Below, piece after piece: positions 1 through 9,844 of a stretch of 42,279 nt of DNA. Source of the stretch: CAZMLC01 sp964567125. Its GTDB lineage: Bacteria; Verrucomicrobiota; Kiritimatiellia; RFP12; UBA1067. The stretch spans positions 1 through 42,279 of the forward strand of contig CAZMLC010000014.1 of the NCBI GenBank assembly GCA_964567125.1, in the 5' to 3' direction. Position 1 is the stretch's first letter. Each line of letters begins with the position of its first letter. The notes below the pieces were generated by a model that saw only the letters and a program-made list of their open reading frames with translations, did no database searches and was not told where the DNA came from. The position numbers and the translations under genes are program-made.

Positions 1-197
1 CCGCTTCCGCCGAGGCAGACCAGTTCAAAGGCGTTCGAACGTCCCACATCGGTTAGCGCCTGACGCATTTGTTTGGCATATCCGGCGGAAAAATTTTCCG
101 AGAGCCCTGTGATGCTGTCCCCGACAAAAACAACGCGTTCAGCACGTGCCAACAATCCACTTACGCATAGGAGCGCAATAATACATACTGTTCTCAT
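1..197 (-). CDS. SGNH/GDSL-type hydrolase, N-terminal part (runs off the window)
   Basis: The reading frame starts at the ATG at 197 and stays open to the window edge, giving 65 residues. The N-terminus is a signal peptide (MRTVCIIALLCVSGLLARA). It is followed directly by VVFVGDSITG, which is the block I GDS motif holding the nucleophile Ser of SGNH/GDSL esterases. The start is supported by a strong ribosome-binding site (AAGGGGGAT) just upstream. The family hydrolyses esters, often acetyl groups on polysaccharides, and the signal peptide puts this one outside the cytoplasm. The rest of the catalytic domain (blocks II, III and V) lies outside the window, so the substrate cannot be judged. It lies downstream of the giant beta-solenoid genes but is separated from them by a terminator and has its own candidate promoter. 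Confidence 0.75.
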   Translation of the reverse strand, partial: MRTVCIIALLCVSGLLARAERVVFVGDSITGLSENFSAGYAKQMRQALTDVGRSNAFELVCLGGS

Positions 198-220
198 TTT
201 ATCCCCCTTGATTTTGCTCT

Positions 221-249
221 AGTTTACTTTAAAAGGGGCGTTTGTGCAA
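221..249 (-). promoter_or_regulatory. Candidate sigma70 promoter for the GDSL hydrolase gene
   Basis: On the minus strand a -35 TTGCAC (244-249) and a -10 TAAACT (221-226) are separated by exactly 17 bp. They lie between the terminator of the preceding gene and the GDSL start codon at 197. Each box is only a partial match (3/6 and 4/6), so this is a position-supported guess. Confidence 0.3.
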
Positions 250-261
250 CAGGCGTATAAA

Positions 262-302
262 CAACAAAGCAGGCTAATCCGTAAAAGGATCGGCCTGCTT
301 TG
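262..302 (-). terminator. Hairpin terminator after the giant beta-solenoid gene
   Basis: A perfect 10-bp stem CAAAGCAGGC / GCCTGCTTTG (265-274 with 293-302) encloses a second small stem ATCC/GGAT around GTAAAA. On the minus strand the stem is followed by TTGTTTAT. It sits 22 bp beyond the stop codon at 325, the expected place for the terminator of that gene. Confidence 0.65.
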
Positions 303-324
303 CTTGTTGAGAAATATCAGTTGC

Positions 325-3300
325 TTAGCGGAGAATGAGGCGTGTACCGCCGAAGTCGAACGTTGCATACACCGTGTTGTTTTCAAGCGAAAACGTTGCG
401 GAGATGCTGGGCCCCATGTTCTGGCCACGCCACGTTGAAACATCCGGAATTGTTGACCCTGTGATTTTTGCAATGGCCAATTTCGGATTTGAGACATTGA
501 CCGGATTGCTCACCGTGCGGCCAAAATCCACCTTGAATCCGCGGGTTGCGACATTGGCGAAGGTCGGTTGCGCGTCGGCTTGCGTGGCCCCATCCGTAAA
601 GGTGCATTTCAAGGTCGAGGTCAGCGTGCCGTTCGTGATCACGCCGTTCCCCTCAACCGTTCCGAGCGTAATCGGTGAACCGGAGAGATTGAGCGTGGCG
701 CCATCCAGCACGCTCACGCGCGTCACTGCACCGACGCCGTTTGTCTCCACGGTCAGCGTGCCTGCGCGGACTTCGGTCAGTCCGGAGTATTGGGCCGTGA
801 TTTCCGGGCCGATCACGTTGTTAGCCCGGCCATCGGCGAAGACGAGTTCACCGTTGCCTGTCTTGATCAGTCCGCCGGTACCGCGGATCGGGAGCGTAAA
901 GGTGTGGCGCGCAACGGAACTCATGTCCACGGTGGCACCGCCGGCGAGCAATTCGAGGCCAAGGCCCGTTGCGCGTACGGTCGTCGAGGTCATGTTGTTT
1001 CCGTTCGGTTGCAAAATCGCATTATCCAGCTGGATCGCCGCGTTGACGCCGCTGTTATTTTCAAAGCGGATTTGATTGTAGTAGAGGCGCGATCCCCCTT
1101 CAAGACGCATCTGGCCAGAAGCGTTGTTGCGGAAGATAATGCCCGTGGTGCACGTCTGTGTGATGGCGCTGCCCGCTCCTGCGACAAAGTCGATCGGGCT
1201 TCCGAAGGAGAAGTCGCCACTTCCCGAGCAACGCATCACGCTGTTTGACATGCGGACCGTCGTTTTGCCGTTCGCCGAGTTGCCGGAGCCGAACTGGATC
1301 GCCCAGTTGGAATCAAAGAATCCGCGGTTGAGTACGTTGATCTGAACATCGACCGCGGCGGGTGCATTGCCCGCTGTTTTCAGCGCGTTGACAAGCACAT
1401 ATCCGTTGTTGATCACATTGAATTCCGGTCTGTTGGGCATGCCTGCGGCAATACCATATCCAACGAAAAGATGCTCGCCTGATCCGCCGATATTGGCCTT
1501 ACACCCATCGATGGTCATCACCGCGTTCGCGTTCAGATTTGTTTGACGGACCTGCGCGCCGACAACCGTTTGATAGGTCATGTTGGCGGTGACGTCCGGT
1601 GTCCCCTTGAGAGTGAGTCCGCCTTCGACGACGGTGAGTCCGGCATAGCCGGTTGACGGAATGCCGTTCATCGTTAGCGGTTCTTTATTGAAAATACTCT
1701 GCCCATGGCTGCTTGCAAGGGTGTAGGTTCCTGCTGCTGGGAAGTTGATGGTCAGGTCGCCGATGCCCGCCTTGATGGGTGCACCGCGGGTATTCTGAAT
1801 CGCGGCATTGAGCGTCAGGTTGCTCTGGATGTCGAGGACAAAGGCATTGGTGACCATTGACGCATCAGCAAAGGTGATGCCTTTTGTTGCTGTTGCTTCC
1901 GGCCCTGAATAACGGAGGCCGCCCCCTTTGAGGAGCAGCGCCGATGCGCTGCTGTTGGCCGTCCCGAAGCTCGCAGCAGAGCCGAAATCGAGCGTGCCGT
2001 CTTCAACGCTGATGGGGCCTGACAGCGCATTGGCGCCTGTCAGTTTCACCGTGCCCGCGCCTGTCTTGGCCAGCGTTGTGCTGGCGCTCTCGCTCAAGGC
2101 CCCGCTGAGCGTTACTTGAGCACCTGTCTGCGCGGACAAGCCAATCACGTTGGTGGTATATGACATTTCGATCGGCGCGGCAATAGTATGGTTGCCAACC
2201 AAAGCGTCGATGTTTGACAAAACCGTGAGTTTTGCGCCGGTCAGCGTATAGCTGTTTGCGGCATTGAACTGAATCGCGTTGACTGAGGCCGCCGCGTCAA
2301 TCGAAACCGTTGTAGGTGTTGCGCCGTTGAAGAGCGCGGTATCCTGCTTAGCCGGGATCCCGCCATTCCAGTTTTCAGCGGTGTTCCAGCTGCTGCCAGC
2401 ACCTTGCCACGTCTTGGTTTCAGCCGGAGGTGTCGCCTGGACCGTCAATGTGAGTTTACCATCTGTGACCGATACGGAGTAGAGTTGCGTTGCGCTCTCA
2501 CCGACGACGGTGACGTTCTCCGCAGTCAACGTTGTGGCTTCGATCAAATCATAGCTGCCGATTTCCCAGCCGCTGGTGATGAGGGTGACGTTGCTTAGCG
2601 ACGCTGCGCCCGCCGTGATCTTCTTGCCTGAACCGATACGGATCACGCCGTTTGTAGCGGTTAATGTCGTCAGTGCGATCGTGTCGAACGCCGTGAGCGT
2701 GGCTCCATTTGCCAGGCGGATATTTTGACCGAACTGGGTTACACCGGTACCGAGCTTAAGTTCACCGCCGGTAACGAGCGTGGCCGCATGGCTTGATGTC
2801 TTGGAGATCGCGAGGATTCCTGTGCCGCTCTTGACGATCGCCCCCGTGTTTGCATCCACATCGGTGAAGGCCTGATTGACTGTGGCGAGCGTGCTATTGA
2901 CGATTTCAAGTCCGCCCGCGCCGATCTTCGCTTCATCCAGCTTCTCAAAGCGATTGTCGCCGATTGCGGAAAAGATGATTTTGCCGCCGTTACCCAGGAA
3001 GGATGCGTATCCTGTTCCACCCTGATTCAGGGCACCGGCACCGCCGGTAATGAGCGCGGCTTCGAGTTCACCGCCAATCAACTCAACGCGTCCGAAGGTG
3101 GTGCTGGAGTTTGCGACACGCACGGACTTCGTACCCACGGAGCAACGGCCTCCGGAAACGGTCAGCTGCTGAATCGGTGTATTAGACGGAGCCGTACTGC
3201 CAACGCCGAGCAAAATACCGCCCTGATCGGAAATGAGTTCGCCGCCTGCAACCGAGACCAAGGAGACATCGACGCGGTTATTTCCATTACCCAGTCCAAT

Positions 3301-5292
3301 GCCGGCTGAACCAACCACATGCCGACCTCCCGTAACGGTTAATTTATTTGTTGTGCCAACGACTCCGCTACCTGTGAACCGGTATTCCTTGACATAGGAC
3401 TCGCCCCCCATGAGGTTGATTTCACCATAGAACGCATAGGGTTCAACAATCGTATTTGTAGCTGCAAATACACCGTTGTTCAGATTGAAGAATGCACGTG
3501 CATTGTTGCCATATCCGAGTTGGAAATACTTATCTACGGCGCCGGCATAGAACGTCGCATTGTCGCTCAGGTTGAAGGTTCCCGTGGCGTTTGCGGCTGA
3601 AGCGATCTTGACAATGCCATTGGCACCTAAATCGATGCGGCCATTGCCACCGAGGTTCACTTCGCCATACCCATAGGCGTTCGGACAGATGGTCAGCGCA
3701 CCTGCCATGGCGAGCGTTGCGTTGCTGGTGATATTCAGGTAGCCCACAGCATTATTTCCCCCTGCAAGCGTCAGGTTGCCGCTGCTCCCGGTCAGCGTGA
3801 TGGAGCTGTTATCGGCGACGTTGACGATACCTGTGCCGCCGGATGCCGTACCGATACGGATAACGTTTGCATTGGAACGGACCAAACGAGCACTGTCCGT
3901 GAGGTTCAAAACTCCGACCGCGCCGGCGGCGTTGTTACCCAAATCCAGGTACCCGCTTCCCGACATATTCAAAAGCGTATTATCGGCGAGTGTCAAGACT
4001 CCGACCGCGCCGGCGGCGTTACCCAGATTCAGGTTGCCGCTTCCCGGCATATTCAACAGCGCATTATCGGCAAGCGTCAAGGTTCCGGTTGCGGCACTGG
4101 AACCGACAGCAATGGCGGCTGAACCGGAAACAGTAACCTGCGCCGCATCTTTCACCGTCATTTCCGCAAGAATATTGGTGTTCATGCCGATCGTGATGCC
4201 TTCGCTGTTTTCGATGCGCATCTGTGCATTTCCCGCGAGGGTTACAAGGCCGGTCGACGTTGCACCTATCGCTAGTTTGATGCCATAAGAGCCACCACCG
4301 GTGGAACGGTAAAGGCCGTTACCCGCAAGCAGGAGCTCGCCGCGCGAGCTTGCTCCGAGGCCCAATTTGACATCGCCGCCCATGTTGTGTGCAACTGCAT
4401 CGTTCGTGATGATGAGAAGCCCTTTCGCACCTGTGGTAGCTCCTGCATCCACGCTACCCAGACGCGCATAGGCGGTTTGTTCCATCCGCAGGATGCCGCG
4501 GTTGCCGGTTGCGTTGCAAAGTTGTAGTCCTCCGTAAAGCAAGTTACTGCTTGTGCCTGAGAAAACCAAAAGTGTATCCGGGACGCCCGCATTCGGGCTG
4601 TCAGATTTGACAGCGACTCGACCATAAAATTCGTGAAGGCCGCCCTCGAAGATCGTCACTTGATCCGCAGCGGATCCACGGATGGAAAACATGTCGAATA
4701 TCGTACGTGATCCGGGTTTAAAGATTGTGCGCTGAAGCGTGGGATTGCCATAGCCGGAAATCATCCAATTCGCACTCGTACGGTTGGTTTCACCTTTATA
4801 AGCAAAATCAAATAGTCCGCTTTCAAAGATGTTGGTTGCAGCTTGGCTGTTGCACTGGAAGCGCCACACGGCATTGGAGATAAAGAAAACATTGCGTTCC
4901 GTATTGGTCGATACGGATTCCATGTTGAAGATGTGCTGGCCGATGGATGCTGTCGGAGAAAGTCCAAACGCTTTCCAGTCACTTGAAAATTTGCCACCTG
5001 ATTTTTTCCACCACGTGCCGGTGGTGTCGAGGGTCACGGAGAGAGGTTGGTTGTTGGGCAGCATGAAGAAAGCGCTGTTTTCAACGAGACCGCCCTGTGG
5101 CGCATAAATCGTGTAATTTCCTGTCGAGGTCAGCGTCGCTTCAGCGGCATTGGTCGGCATAACCCCAGTGCTCCAGTTTGCACCATCGTTATAATATCCT
5201 GTTGAGGACAACGCTTTCCACGTAGCATTGCCTTGCGCCCACAGCGCGTGTGCCAGTAAACACACGGCGAACATGACTGCTGAAATTCTCAT
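325..5292 (-). CDS. Giant secreted beta-solenoid protein with autotransporter-associated beta-strand repeats (paralogue A)
   Basis: 1655 residues. The chosen start is the ATG at 5292, giving the signal peptide MRISAVMFAVCLLAHALWAQ with AGGAG just upstream; a further in-frame start at 5340 would put 16 unlikely residues before it. The body is Gly/Asn/Ala/Thr-rich with regularly spaced beta-strand units typical of a right-handed beta-solenoid. Units resembling the autotransporter-associated beta-strand repeat (KTGAGTVKLTGANALSG, GTLDFG) occur near residues 815, 1070-1100 and 1470-1500. A second W..A.NW module lies near residue 957. The last 110 residues form a module shared with the neighbour and end in GGTRLILR. 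I see no C-terminal membrane beta-barrel, so it is probably exported by another route or surface-attached. Its role is unknown; adhesin or carbohydrate-binding surface protein is a guess. Confidence 0.85.
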   Translation of the reverse strand: MRISAVMFAVCLLAHALWAQGNATWKALSSTGYYNDGANWSTGVMPTNAAEATLTSTGNYTIYAPQGGLVENSAFFMLPNNQPLSVTLDTTGTWWKKSGGKFSSDWKAFGLSPTASIGQHIFNMESVSTNTERNVFFISNAVWRFQCNSQAATNIFESGLFDFAYKGETNRTSANWMISGYGNPTLQRTIFKPGSRTIFDMFSIRGSAADQVTIFEGGLHEFYGRVAVKSDSPNAGVPDTLLVFSGTSSNLLYGGLQLCNATGNRGILRMEQTAYARLGSVDAGATTGAKGLLIITNDAVAHNMGGDVKLGLGASSRGELLLAGNGLYRSTGGGSYGIKLAIGATSTGLVTLAGNAQMRIENSEGITIGMNTNILAEMTVKDAAQVTVSGSAAIAVGSSAATGTLTLADNALLNMPGSGNLNLGNAAGAVGVLTLADNTLLNMSGSGYLDLGNNAAGAVGVLNLTDSARLVRSNANVIRIGTASGGTGIVNVADNSSITLTGSSGNLTLAGGNNAVGYLNITSNATLAMAGALTICPNAYGYGEVNLGGNGRIDLGANGIVKIASAANATGTFNLSDNATFYAGAVDKYFQLGYGNNARAFFNLNNGVFAATNTIVEPYAFYGEINLMGGESYVKEYRFTGSGVVGTTNKLTVTGGRHVVGSAGIGLGNGNNRVDVSLVSVAGGELISDQGGILLGVGSTAPSNTPIQQLTVSGGRCSVGTKSVRVANSSTTFGRVELIGGELEAALITGGAGALNQGGTGYASFLGNGGKIIFSAIGDNRFEKLDEAKIGAGGLEIVNSTLATVNQAFTDVDANTGAIVKSGTGILAISKTSSHAATLVTGGELKLGTGVTQFGQNIRLANGATLTAFDTIALTTLTATNGVIRIGSGKKITAGAASLSNVTLITSGWEIGSYDLIEATTLTAENVTVVGESATQLYSVSVTDGKLTLTVQATPPAETKTWQGAGSSWNTAENWNGGIPAKQDTALFNGATPTTVSIDAAASVNAIQFNAANSYTLTGAKLTVLSNIDALVGNHTIAAPIEMSYTTNVIGLSAQTGAQVTLSGALSESASTTLAKTGAGTVKLTGANALSGPISVEDGTLDFGSAASFGTANSSASALLLKGGGLRYSGPEATATKGITFADASMVTNAFVLDIQSNLTLNAAIQNTRGAPIKAGIGDLTINFPAAGTYTLASSHGQSIFNKEPLTMNGIPSTGYAGLTVVEGGLTLKGTPDVTANMTYQTVVGAQVRQTNLNANAVMTIDGCKANIGGSGEHLFVGYGIAAGMPNRPEFNVINNGYVLVNALKTAGNAPAAVDVQINVLNRGFFDSNWAIQFGSGNSANGKTTVRMSNSVMRCSGSGDFSFGSPIDFVAGAGSAITQTCTTGIIFRNNASGQMRLEGGSRLYYNQIRFENNSGVNAAIQLDNAILQPNGNNMTSTTVRATGLGLELLAGGATVDMSSVARHTFTLPIRGTGGLIKTGNGELVFADGRANNVIGPEITAQYSGLTEVRAGTLTVETNGVGAVTRVSVLDGATLNLSGSPITLGTVEGNGVITNGTLTSTLKCTFTDGATQADAQPTFANVATRGFKVDFGRTVSNPVNVSNPKLAIAKITGSTIPDVSTWRGQNMGPSISATFSLENNTVYATFDFGGTRLILR
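3911..4081 (-). repeat. Tandem duplication of about 87 bp within the beta-solenoid gene
   Basis: Two adjacent copies begin with ACTCCGACCGCGCCGGCGGC at 3911 and 3998, a period of 87 bp. The second copy is 3 bp shorter, so the frame is kept. In the protein this gives two consecutive 28-29 residue units of the form LTLADN.LLNM.GSG.L.LGN..AGAVGV, which is one or two solenoid coils. The high nucleotide identity suggests a recent in-frame duplication. Confidence 0.75.
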
Positions 5293-5385
5293 TGCAGGAT
5301 CTCCTGTTGCCTTCCCCGTTGTTACGATCAAAATAAACACTTAACTGACTAAAAGGGTACTAGAAATCGTGTCGTTTGGGCAAGT

Positions 5386-5406
5386 AAAATAAGCCCCTGA
5401 CGGGGG
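5386..5406 (-). terminator. Rho-independent terminator after paralogue B
   Basis: On the minus strand CCCC-GTCA-GGGG is followed by CTTATTTT, a short GC stem plus a U-rich tract. A second hairpin, ACGGGCGC/GCGCCCGT (5442-5449 with 5454-5461, loop GTAT), lies closer to the stop codon at 5469 and may act with it. Both lie between the two giant genes, so these are probably separate transcripts. Confidence 0.5.
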
Positions 5407-5468
5407 ACAACGATGTCCCGCGTAGAGGTAATAGACGTCATACGGGCGCGTATGCGCCCGTGCGTGCG

Positions 5469-8400
5469 TTAGCGCAGAATAATTCGTGTGCTGCCGATGT
5501 AGCGGATATCCGCGAAGACCGTATTGGTTTCCACGGAATAGGTTGCGCTATAGTTCTCTCCTGCATGGACTGTTTTCCAGCCCGTTACGGTTGGTTTCAC
5601 GCTTCCAGATAAGGTGGCTACGGCCTTTTTGCCGGCAGGCATGGGTTGCTCCGGCGCGCGTCCGAAATTGACGGTTAGCGTGGCTTCGGCAATGTCTTCG
5701 AGGTTGAGCAATGCACCTTCCTCGAAATCATAGGTCGCGGTCAGCGAACCATGCGCAATGGTTCCGCTGCCGGCCACGGTTCCCAGCGTTGTGGTCAGGC
5801 CGGACAAGTCCAGCCGAGCATCGGAGGCGATCGTTACCGCACCGGTCGCCGTGATGCCGCCATTGCCGAGGATCACCGTGCCTTGCTGGATTTCGGTGCG
5901 TCCTGTCTGCTGGAGGGTCGGAATGCCGGTGAACCAGTTGGTCGCAGTGTCGGAGATTAATTCGATGGCCTGGCCGAAAACTGCCGTTCCCGGCCCGGTC
6001 TTAACCAGCGTGCCCGTTCCGCGGATCGGCAGTCCGCAGCGATAGAAGGCATTGGACGCGGTGTTGAGCGTCAGTCCGCCATCAAGGATACGGATGCCCT
6101 GTTGCAGCGCGCGGCAGACAAACGAGGTGTTGACTCCCTGCGGTTCCAGGATGCCGTTGTCAAAGACCAGCTCAACAGCGCCCGGCGCACCGTAATTTCT
6201 GAAAAAGAGACGGCCATGGCGCATGATCGCGCCATTGCGGAAGAGAAGCTGTCCTGCGCCATAATTGGAGAAGATCGTCTCGCCTGTCACTTGATACTGG
6301 TCCAGAATCGCGCCGGAATCCGCAATGAAATCGACGGGCGATTTAAAGAAGATGCCGCCCGCACCGCCCCAGCTTTCCCATTGGCCGCGACTCTGCAGCC
6401 GCGCGCCATTGCTGAGACGGACGCGCGGATAGACATAGATGTTGCCGCTGCCGAAATTGTAGCTGAAGAAACAGCTGAATACCGTTCCTGCGCCATCCAT
6501 AACCAATTCAGGAACATATTTCTGCGATCCGCCATTGCCGAAAGCACCACCGTTGATATCCAAATATGCACCATTGATCAGCCGCAGTACCGGATTCGTG
6601 TTGCTGTGTCCTGCCGCTATCTCGTTTCCGACCACGAGGTGAATTCCGCTGCCGCCCTGATTGACGCGGCACCCATCGATTTCCAGCGCGGCATTCGCGG
6701 TTTCACTGCCGACGGTGCGTGCGCCCACCACCACCGAATGCAACATGTTAAAGGTGGTGGAGGACGTGCCCTTGAGCCGGAGTGTCCCTTCGGCAACAGT
6801 CAGCCCGCCGAACCCGGTAGAGGGGGTCGAACCATCAGCAGGGAAAGCGAGATCCCCTGTAGGAGCGTTGTTTGAGCTTGCACGACCGTTTGAGGCTGTC
6901 AGTTTATGGGTTGAACCGCTTGCGGGCTCCAGCGCCAGGATACCTGCACCGCGCTTGATCCACGGTCCCGTGAGGGTGTTGAAGGCGCCTGTCAGCGTCA
7001 GGTCCGTCACAGTGTTCAACAGTGTGGCCGCAAGGTCGCTGCCTGAGTCGAATGTGACGCCGCGGGCGACTGCCGCCGCGCTGCCGCCATGCTGAACCGT
7101 GCCGGCCTTAACGATAAGCCCGTTTGTCGCTGGTTTGGCTGTGCCCCAGGCCGCAGCCCCCTCCAATGCAAGGATGCCGCCTTGCTGGACGATACTGCCG
7201 CTGAAGGTGTTTGCCCCGGCTAAAGTCACGCGTCCTGTGCTGGTTTTGACCACGTCTGCCTGAATGCCGGAGAGCGCGCCGCTGAGACGGAGCGGCGAGT
7301 CGGCTTGGAGCGTCAGACGGACACCATCCACCATTTTGATGGGCGCAGCGATCTCATGGCTTCCCGTTACGGATTCGATGCGATCGACAATGGTCAGCGG
7401 ATTTCCCTCCAGTGTATACGCTGCCGCAGAGTTGAAAATAAGGCGGGTGATGGCGCTTCCGCTCGGAATGTTGATTGCTCCGGGATTGGCTCCTGCAAAG
7501 GTCGCATAGTCCTGGATGGCCGGGACGCTGCTCGAACTCCAGTTGGCGGCCGTTCCCCACGTCATGTCCTGTGCGCCGGTCCAGGTGTGTGTCACAGGAT
7601 CGGGCAGGAGGGCGATGGTCAGACGAAGCTCATTGAATCCCTCCACAGGAACGACGCTCCATGTGTATGAACGGAACGGCGAGGGCGCAAGCAACGTGAG
7701 TGTATTTGTAAAGGACGCGATATCCGCAACGCTTTTAAAGAGGGTATAGGTCCCGGTGGTCAACACGTCGGAGAGCGTGAGCAGAACATTGGTTGCGCTC
7801 AAGGTATCGGCCTGCAGGGAGTCGGTGAGATCCATTTCAAGCGTCACAGTGTTCAGCGTCAGATTCTTGCCGAATTGTGCAGCGCTCGTCGAAAATGCCA
7901 GCGAACCGCCGTTGATAACCGTTATCGCATGCGCGCTGTTCTGCTGAAGGGTCAATTTGCCGTTGCCGTTCTTGATGAAACGGCCTGCCACACTGTCGGC
8001 ATCGCTGAAGGCCTGGTTGATCGTCGTGTCGTAATCCCCGGCGTTGTAGGTCAGACCCGCGGCGCCCAGCACAGCGGCATCGAGTTTTTCAATGGGTGTC
8101 GTCGAGGTACCGGGATAAAAGGCGAACGTTCCGCCATCCGCGAAGAGTTCAGCTCGGCCCGTGGAGCCGCTCGCTAGGGCGCCAGCTCCACCCCCCAGCC
8201 GGTTCGCCGTCAATGTTCCTCCGAACAACTCCACGCGTCCGCGTGAACCTGGTACAGCGGCTGCATAGCATGACCGGTAGTTCAGGATCACCTCGCCTCC
8301 GGTTTGACGGAAAATGTTCATGCCTTCCGTTCCAGTGCCGTAACCGACGCGCAACTCCGCGTTCGTACAGAAAAGTTTTCCTGCCGCCACGATGGCGAGT

Positions 8401-9668
8401 GCCGAGCGGTTGGTACTGTTACCGATGTTGAATCCGCTGCTCCCGATCGTGTGTTCGCCACCCCGCACAGTCAAGGTTGTTTGCGCCGCCGGCGTGCGTC
8501 CGGTCATACGGATTTCCTTGAAGTAGGAGGTGCCTCCGTTCAAGTTCACCTCGGATAGGTCACCGCGCGTCTCCAGTACGCTGTTTGTCGCCGCAAAAAC
8601 ACCGCCATCCATGTTCAGATATCCGCGGGACTGTTCGTTGTTGCTTGCAATATAGACCGTGCCGACGGAACTTAAAATCCCCACGGTCCCATTCTCCTTT
8701 AGATTCAGCGTGGCTTGATTCGTCGTGCCATTGCCGACGTAGATGTCCGATGTTCCGCTGAGTCCGAGCAACTTTCCGCTGCCCGTCACCGTGACCGTGC
8801 CTGTCGAGAGCGTTGTTGAACCCACATAGAGCTGATTGCCGTTCATTGTCAGCGTGGCGCTGTCCTTGATGGTCATCAGCCCGTTTCCGTTGACAGCCGC
8901 GCCTACAGTGATCGTACCATAGGTTTTTAACAGCGTGTTCCCGGCAACCTCCAGTCGTCCCGTCACCCAGCCGCCATAGGTCGCCTTGACTGCAAGGCCG
9001 CCGCGGATTTCATGTTCGCCACCTTCATAGATCGTGCTGCCGATCGAATTTGCAGCACGCAATGTAAAGCCGTTCAGGATCGTTTTTGATCCTGCGCGGA
9101 AGATTGTCCACTGCCGTGTCGGCGATCCACTGCTTCCGGTGATCAGGTTGTTGTCGCTCTTTTCCCCGTTCGTGCCAGGGGTATACAGATTGAAATATCC
9201 GCTTTCGAAGATGTTGGAGACCACCGATGAACTCGCGTAGAAACGGAAGACCGCATTTGACCAGAAGAAGACGGGACGGGCGGGGGCAACTTTCGACACG
9301 CTTTCCACGTTAAATATATGGCCGTTGCCGCCCTGCTTGAGCAGGAACGCCTCCCAGTCCGATGGGTAAATGGCCGGTCCCTTGCGCCACCAGCTGTTGC
9401 TCACATCAAAGGTGAGCCAATTGCCTGCGGTAGTGGCACCGAAATTATCAAGCCCGGTATACCCGTTTTCTTCATATCCTTCGGATGGGAACTGGATGGT
9501 ATAATCGATATTTGCACCGCGGATATAGCCTTTGGCACCGTTGACGGCGATCACGCCTCCTGTCCAGTTGTTGGGGTCGTTGAAATACCCGGTGGTCACA
9601 TCGGTACGCCACAATTCGGCTGCGGCGGTCCCAGCCAATAACATCATGCATACACATAACTTTTTCAT
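5469..9668 (-). CDS. Giant secreted beta-solenoid protein with autotransporter-associated beta-strand repeats (paralogue B)
   Basis: 1399 residues. The start is the ATG at 9668 (signal peptide MKKLCVCMMLLAGTAAAE, with AGGAGA 8 bp upstream), not the further ATG at 9704. It is homologous to the downstream giant protein along most of its length. Both share an N-terminal GY.ND..NW.GG region, a W(R/K)K....SDW.AF segment, the HIFN(M/V)ESVS and NIFESG motifs, beta-strand repeats near residues 561-591 and 804-836, and an internal W.TAANW module near residue 700. Both also share the C-terminal 110-residue module, here ending in GSTRIILR. No membrane beta-barrel domain is visible at the C-terminus. The pair looks like an old tandem duplication in which A gained extra solenoid coils. 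Function is not known; surface or secreted is inferred from the signal peptide. A weak -10 (TATTAT, 9747-9752) lies upstream. Confidence 0.85.
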   Translation of the reverse strand: MKKLCVCMMLLAGTAAAELWRTDVTTGYFNDPNNWTGGVIAVNGAKGYIRGANIDYTIQFPSEGYEENGYTGLDNFGATTAGNWLTFDVSNSWWRKGPAIYPSDWEAFLLKQGGNGHIFNVESVSKVAPARPVFFWSNAVFRFYASSSVVSNIFESGYFNLYTPGTNGEKSDNNLITGSSGSPTRQWTIFRAGSKTILNGFTLRAANSIGSTIYEGGEHEIRGGLAVKATYGGWVTGRLEVAGNTLLKTYGTITVGAAVNGNGLMTIKDSATLTMNGNQLYVGSTTLSTGTVTVTGSGKLLGLSGTSDIYVGNGTTNQATLNLKENGTVGILSSVGTVYIASNNEQSRGYLNMDGGVFAATNSVLETRGDLSEVNLNGGTSYFKEIRMTGRTPAAQTTLTVRGGEHTIGSSGFNIGNSTNRSALAIVAAGKLFCTNAELRVGYGTGTEGMNIFRQTGGEVILNYRSCYAAAVPGSRGRVELFGGTLTANRLGGGAGALASGSTGRAELFADGGTFAFYPGTSTTPIEKLDAAVLGAAGLTYNAGDYDTTINQAFSDADSVAGRFIKNGNGKLTLQQNSAHAITVINGGSLAFSTSAAQFGKNLTLNTVTLEMDLTDSLQADTLSATNVLLTLSDVLTTGTYTLFKSVADIASFTNTLTLLAPSPFRSYTWSVVPVEGFNELRLTIALLPDPVTHTWTGAQDMTWGTAANWSSSSVPAIQDYATFAGANPGAINIPSGSAITRLIFNSAAAYTLEGNPLTIVDRIESVTGSHEIAAPIKMVDGVRLTLQADSPLRLSGALSGIQADVVKTSTGRVTLAGANTFSGSIVQQGGILALEGAAAWGTAKPATNGLIVKAGTVQHGGSAAAVARGVTFDSGSDLAATLLNTVTDLTLTGAFNTLTGPWIKRGAGILALEPASGSTHKLTASNGRASSNNAPTGDLAFPADGSTPSTGFGGLTVAEGTLRLKGTSSTTFNMLHSVVVGARTVGSETANAALEIDGCRVNQGGSGIHLVVGNEIAAGHSNTNPVLRLINGAYLDINGGAFGNGGSQKYVPELVMDGAGTVFSCFFSYNFGSGNIYVYPRVRLSNGARLQSRGQWESWGGAGGIFFKSPVDFIADSGAILDQYQVTGETIFSNYGAGQLLFRNGAIMRHGRLFFRNYGAPGAVELVFDNGILEPQGVNTSFVCRALQQGIRILDGGLTLNTASNAFYRCGLPIRGTGTLVKTGPGTAVFGQAIELISDTATNWFTGIPTLQQTGRTEIQQGTVILGNGGITATGAVTIASDARLDLSGLTTTLGTVAGSGTIAHGSLTATYDFEEGALLNLEDIAEATLTVNFGRAPEQPMPAGKKAVATLSGSVKPTVTGWKTVHAGENYSATYSVETNTVFADIRYIGSTRIILR

Positions 9669-9844
9669 ATCCGTCTCCTGTCTGTACGGTACACAACAAC
9701 CCATTAGCGTTGCGCGTCAAAACAACGATACGCAGTACACTGTAAAATAATACACGCCTATGTTTTCAGAAAAACAAGGGCAACGCAAGCGTCGATTTTG
9801 CCGGCGTGCTTTCGACGGTGAACATTAGAACGCTGGCGGGTGGC

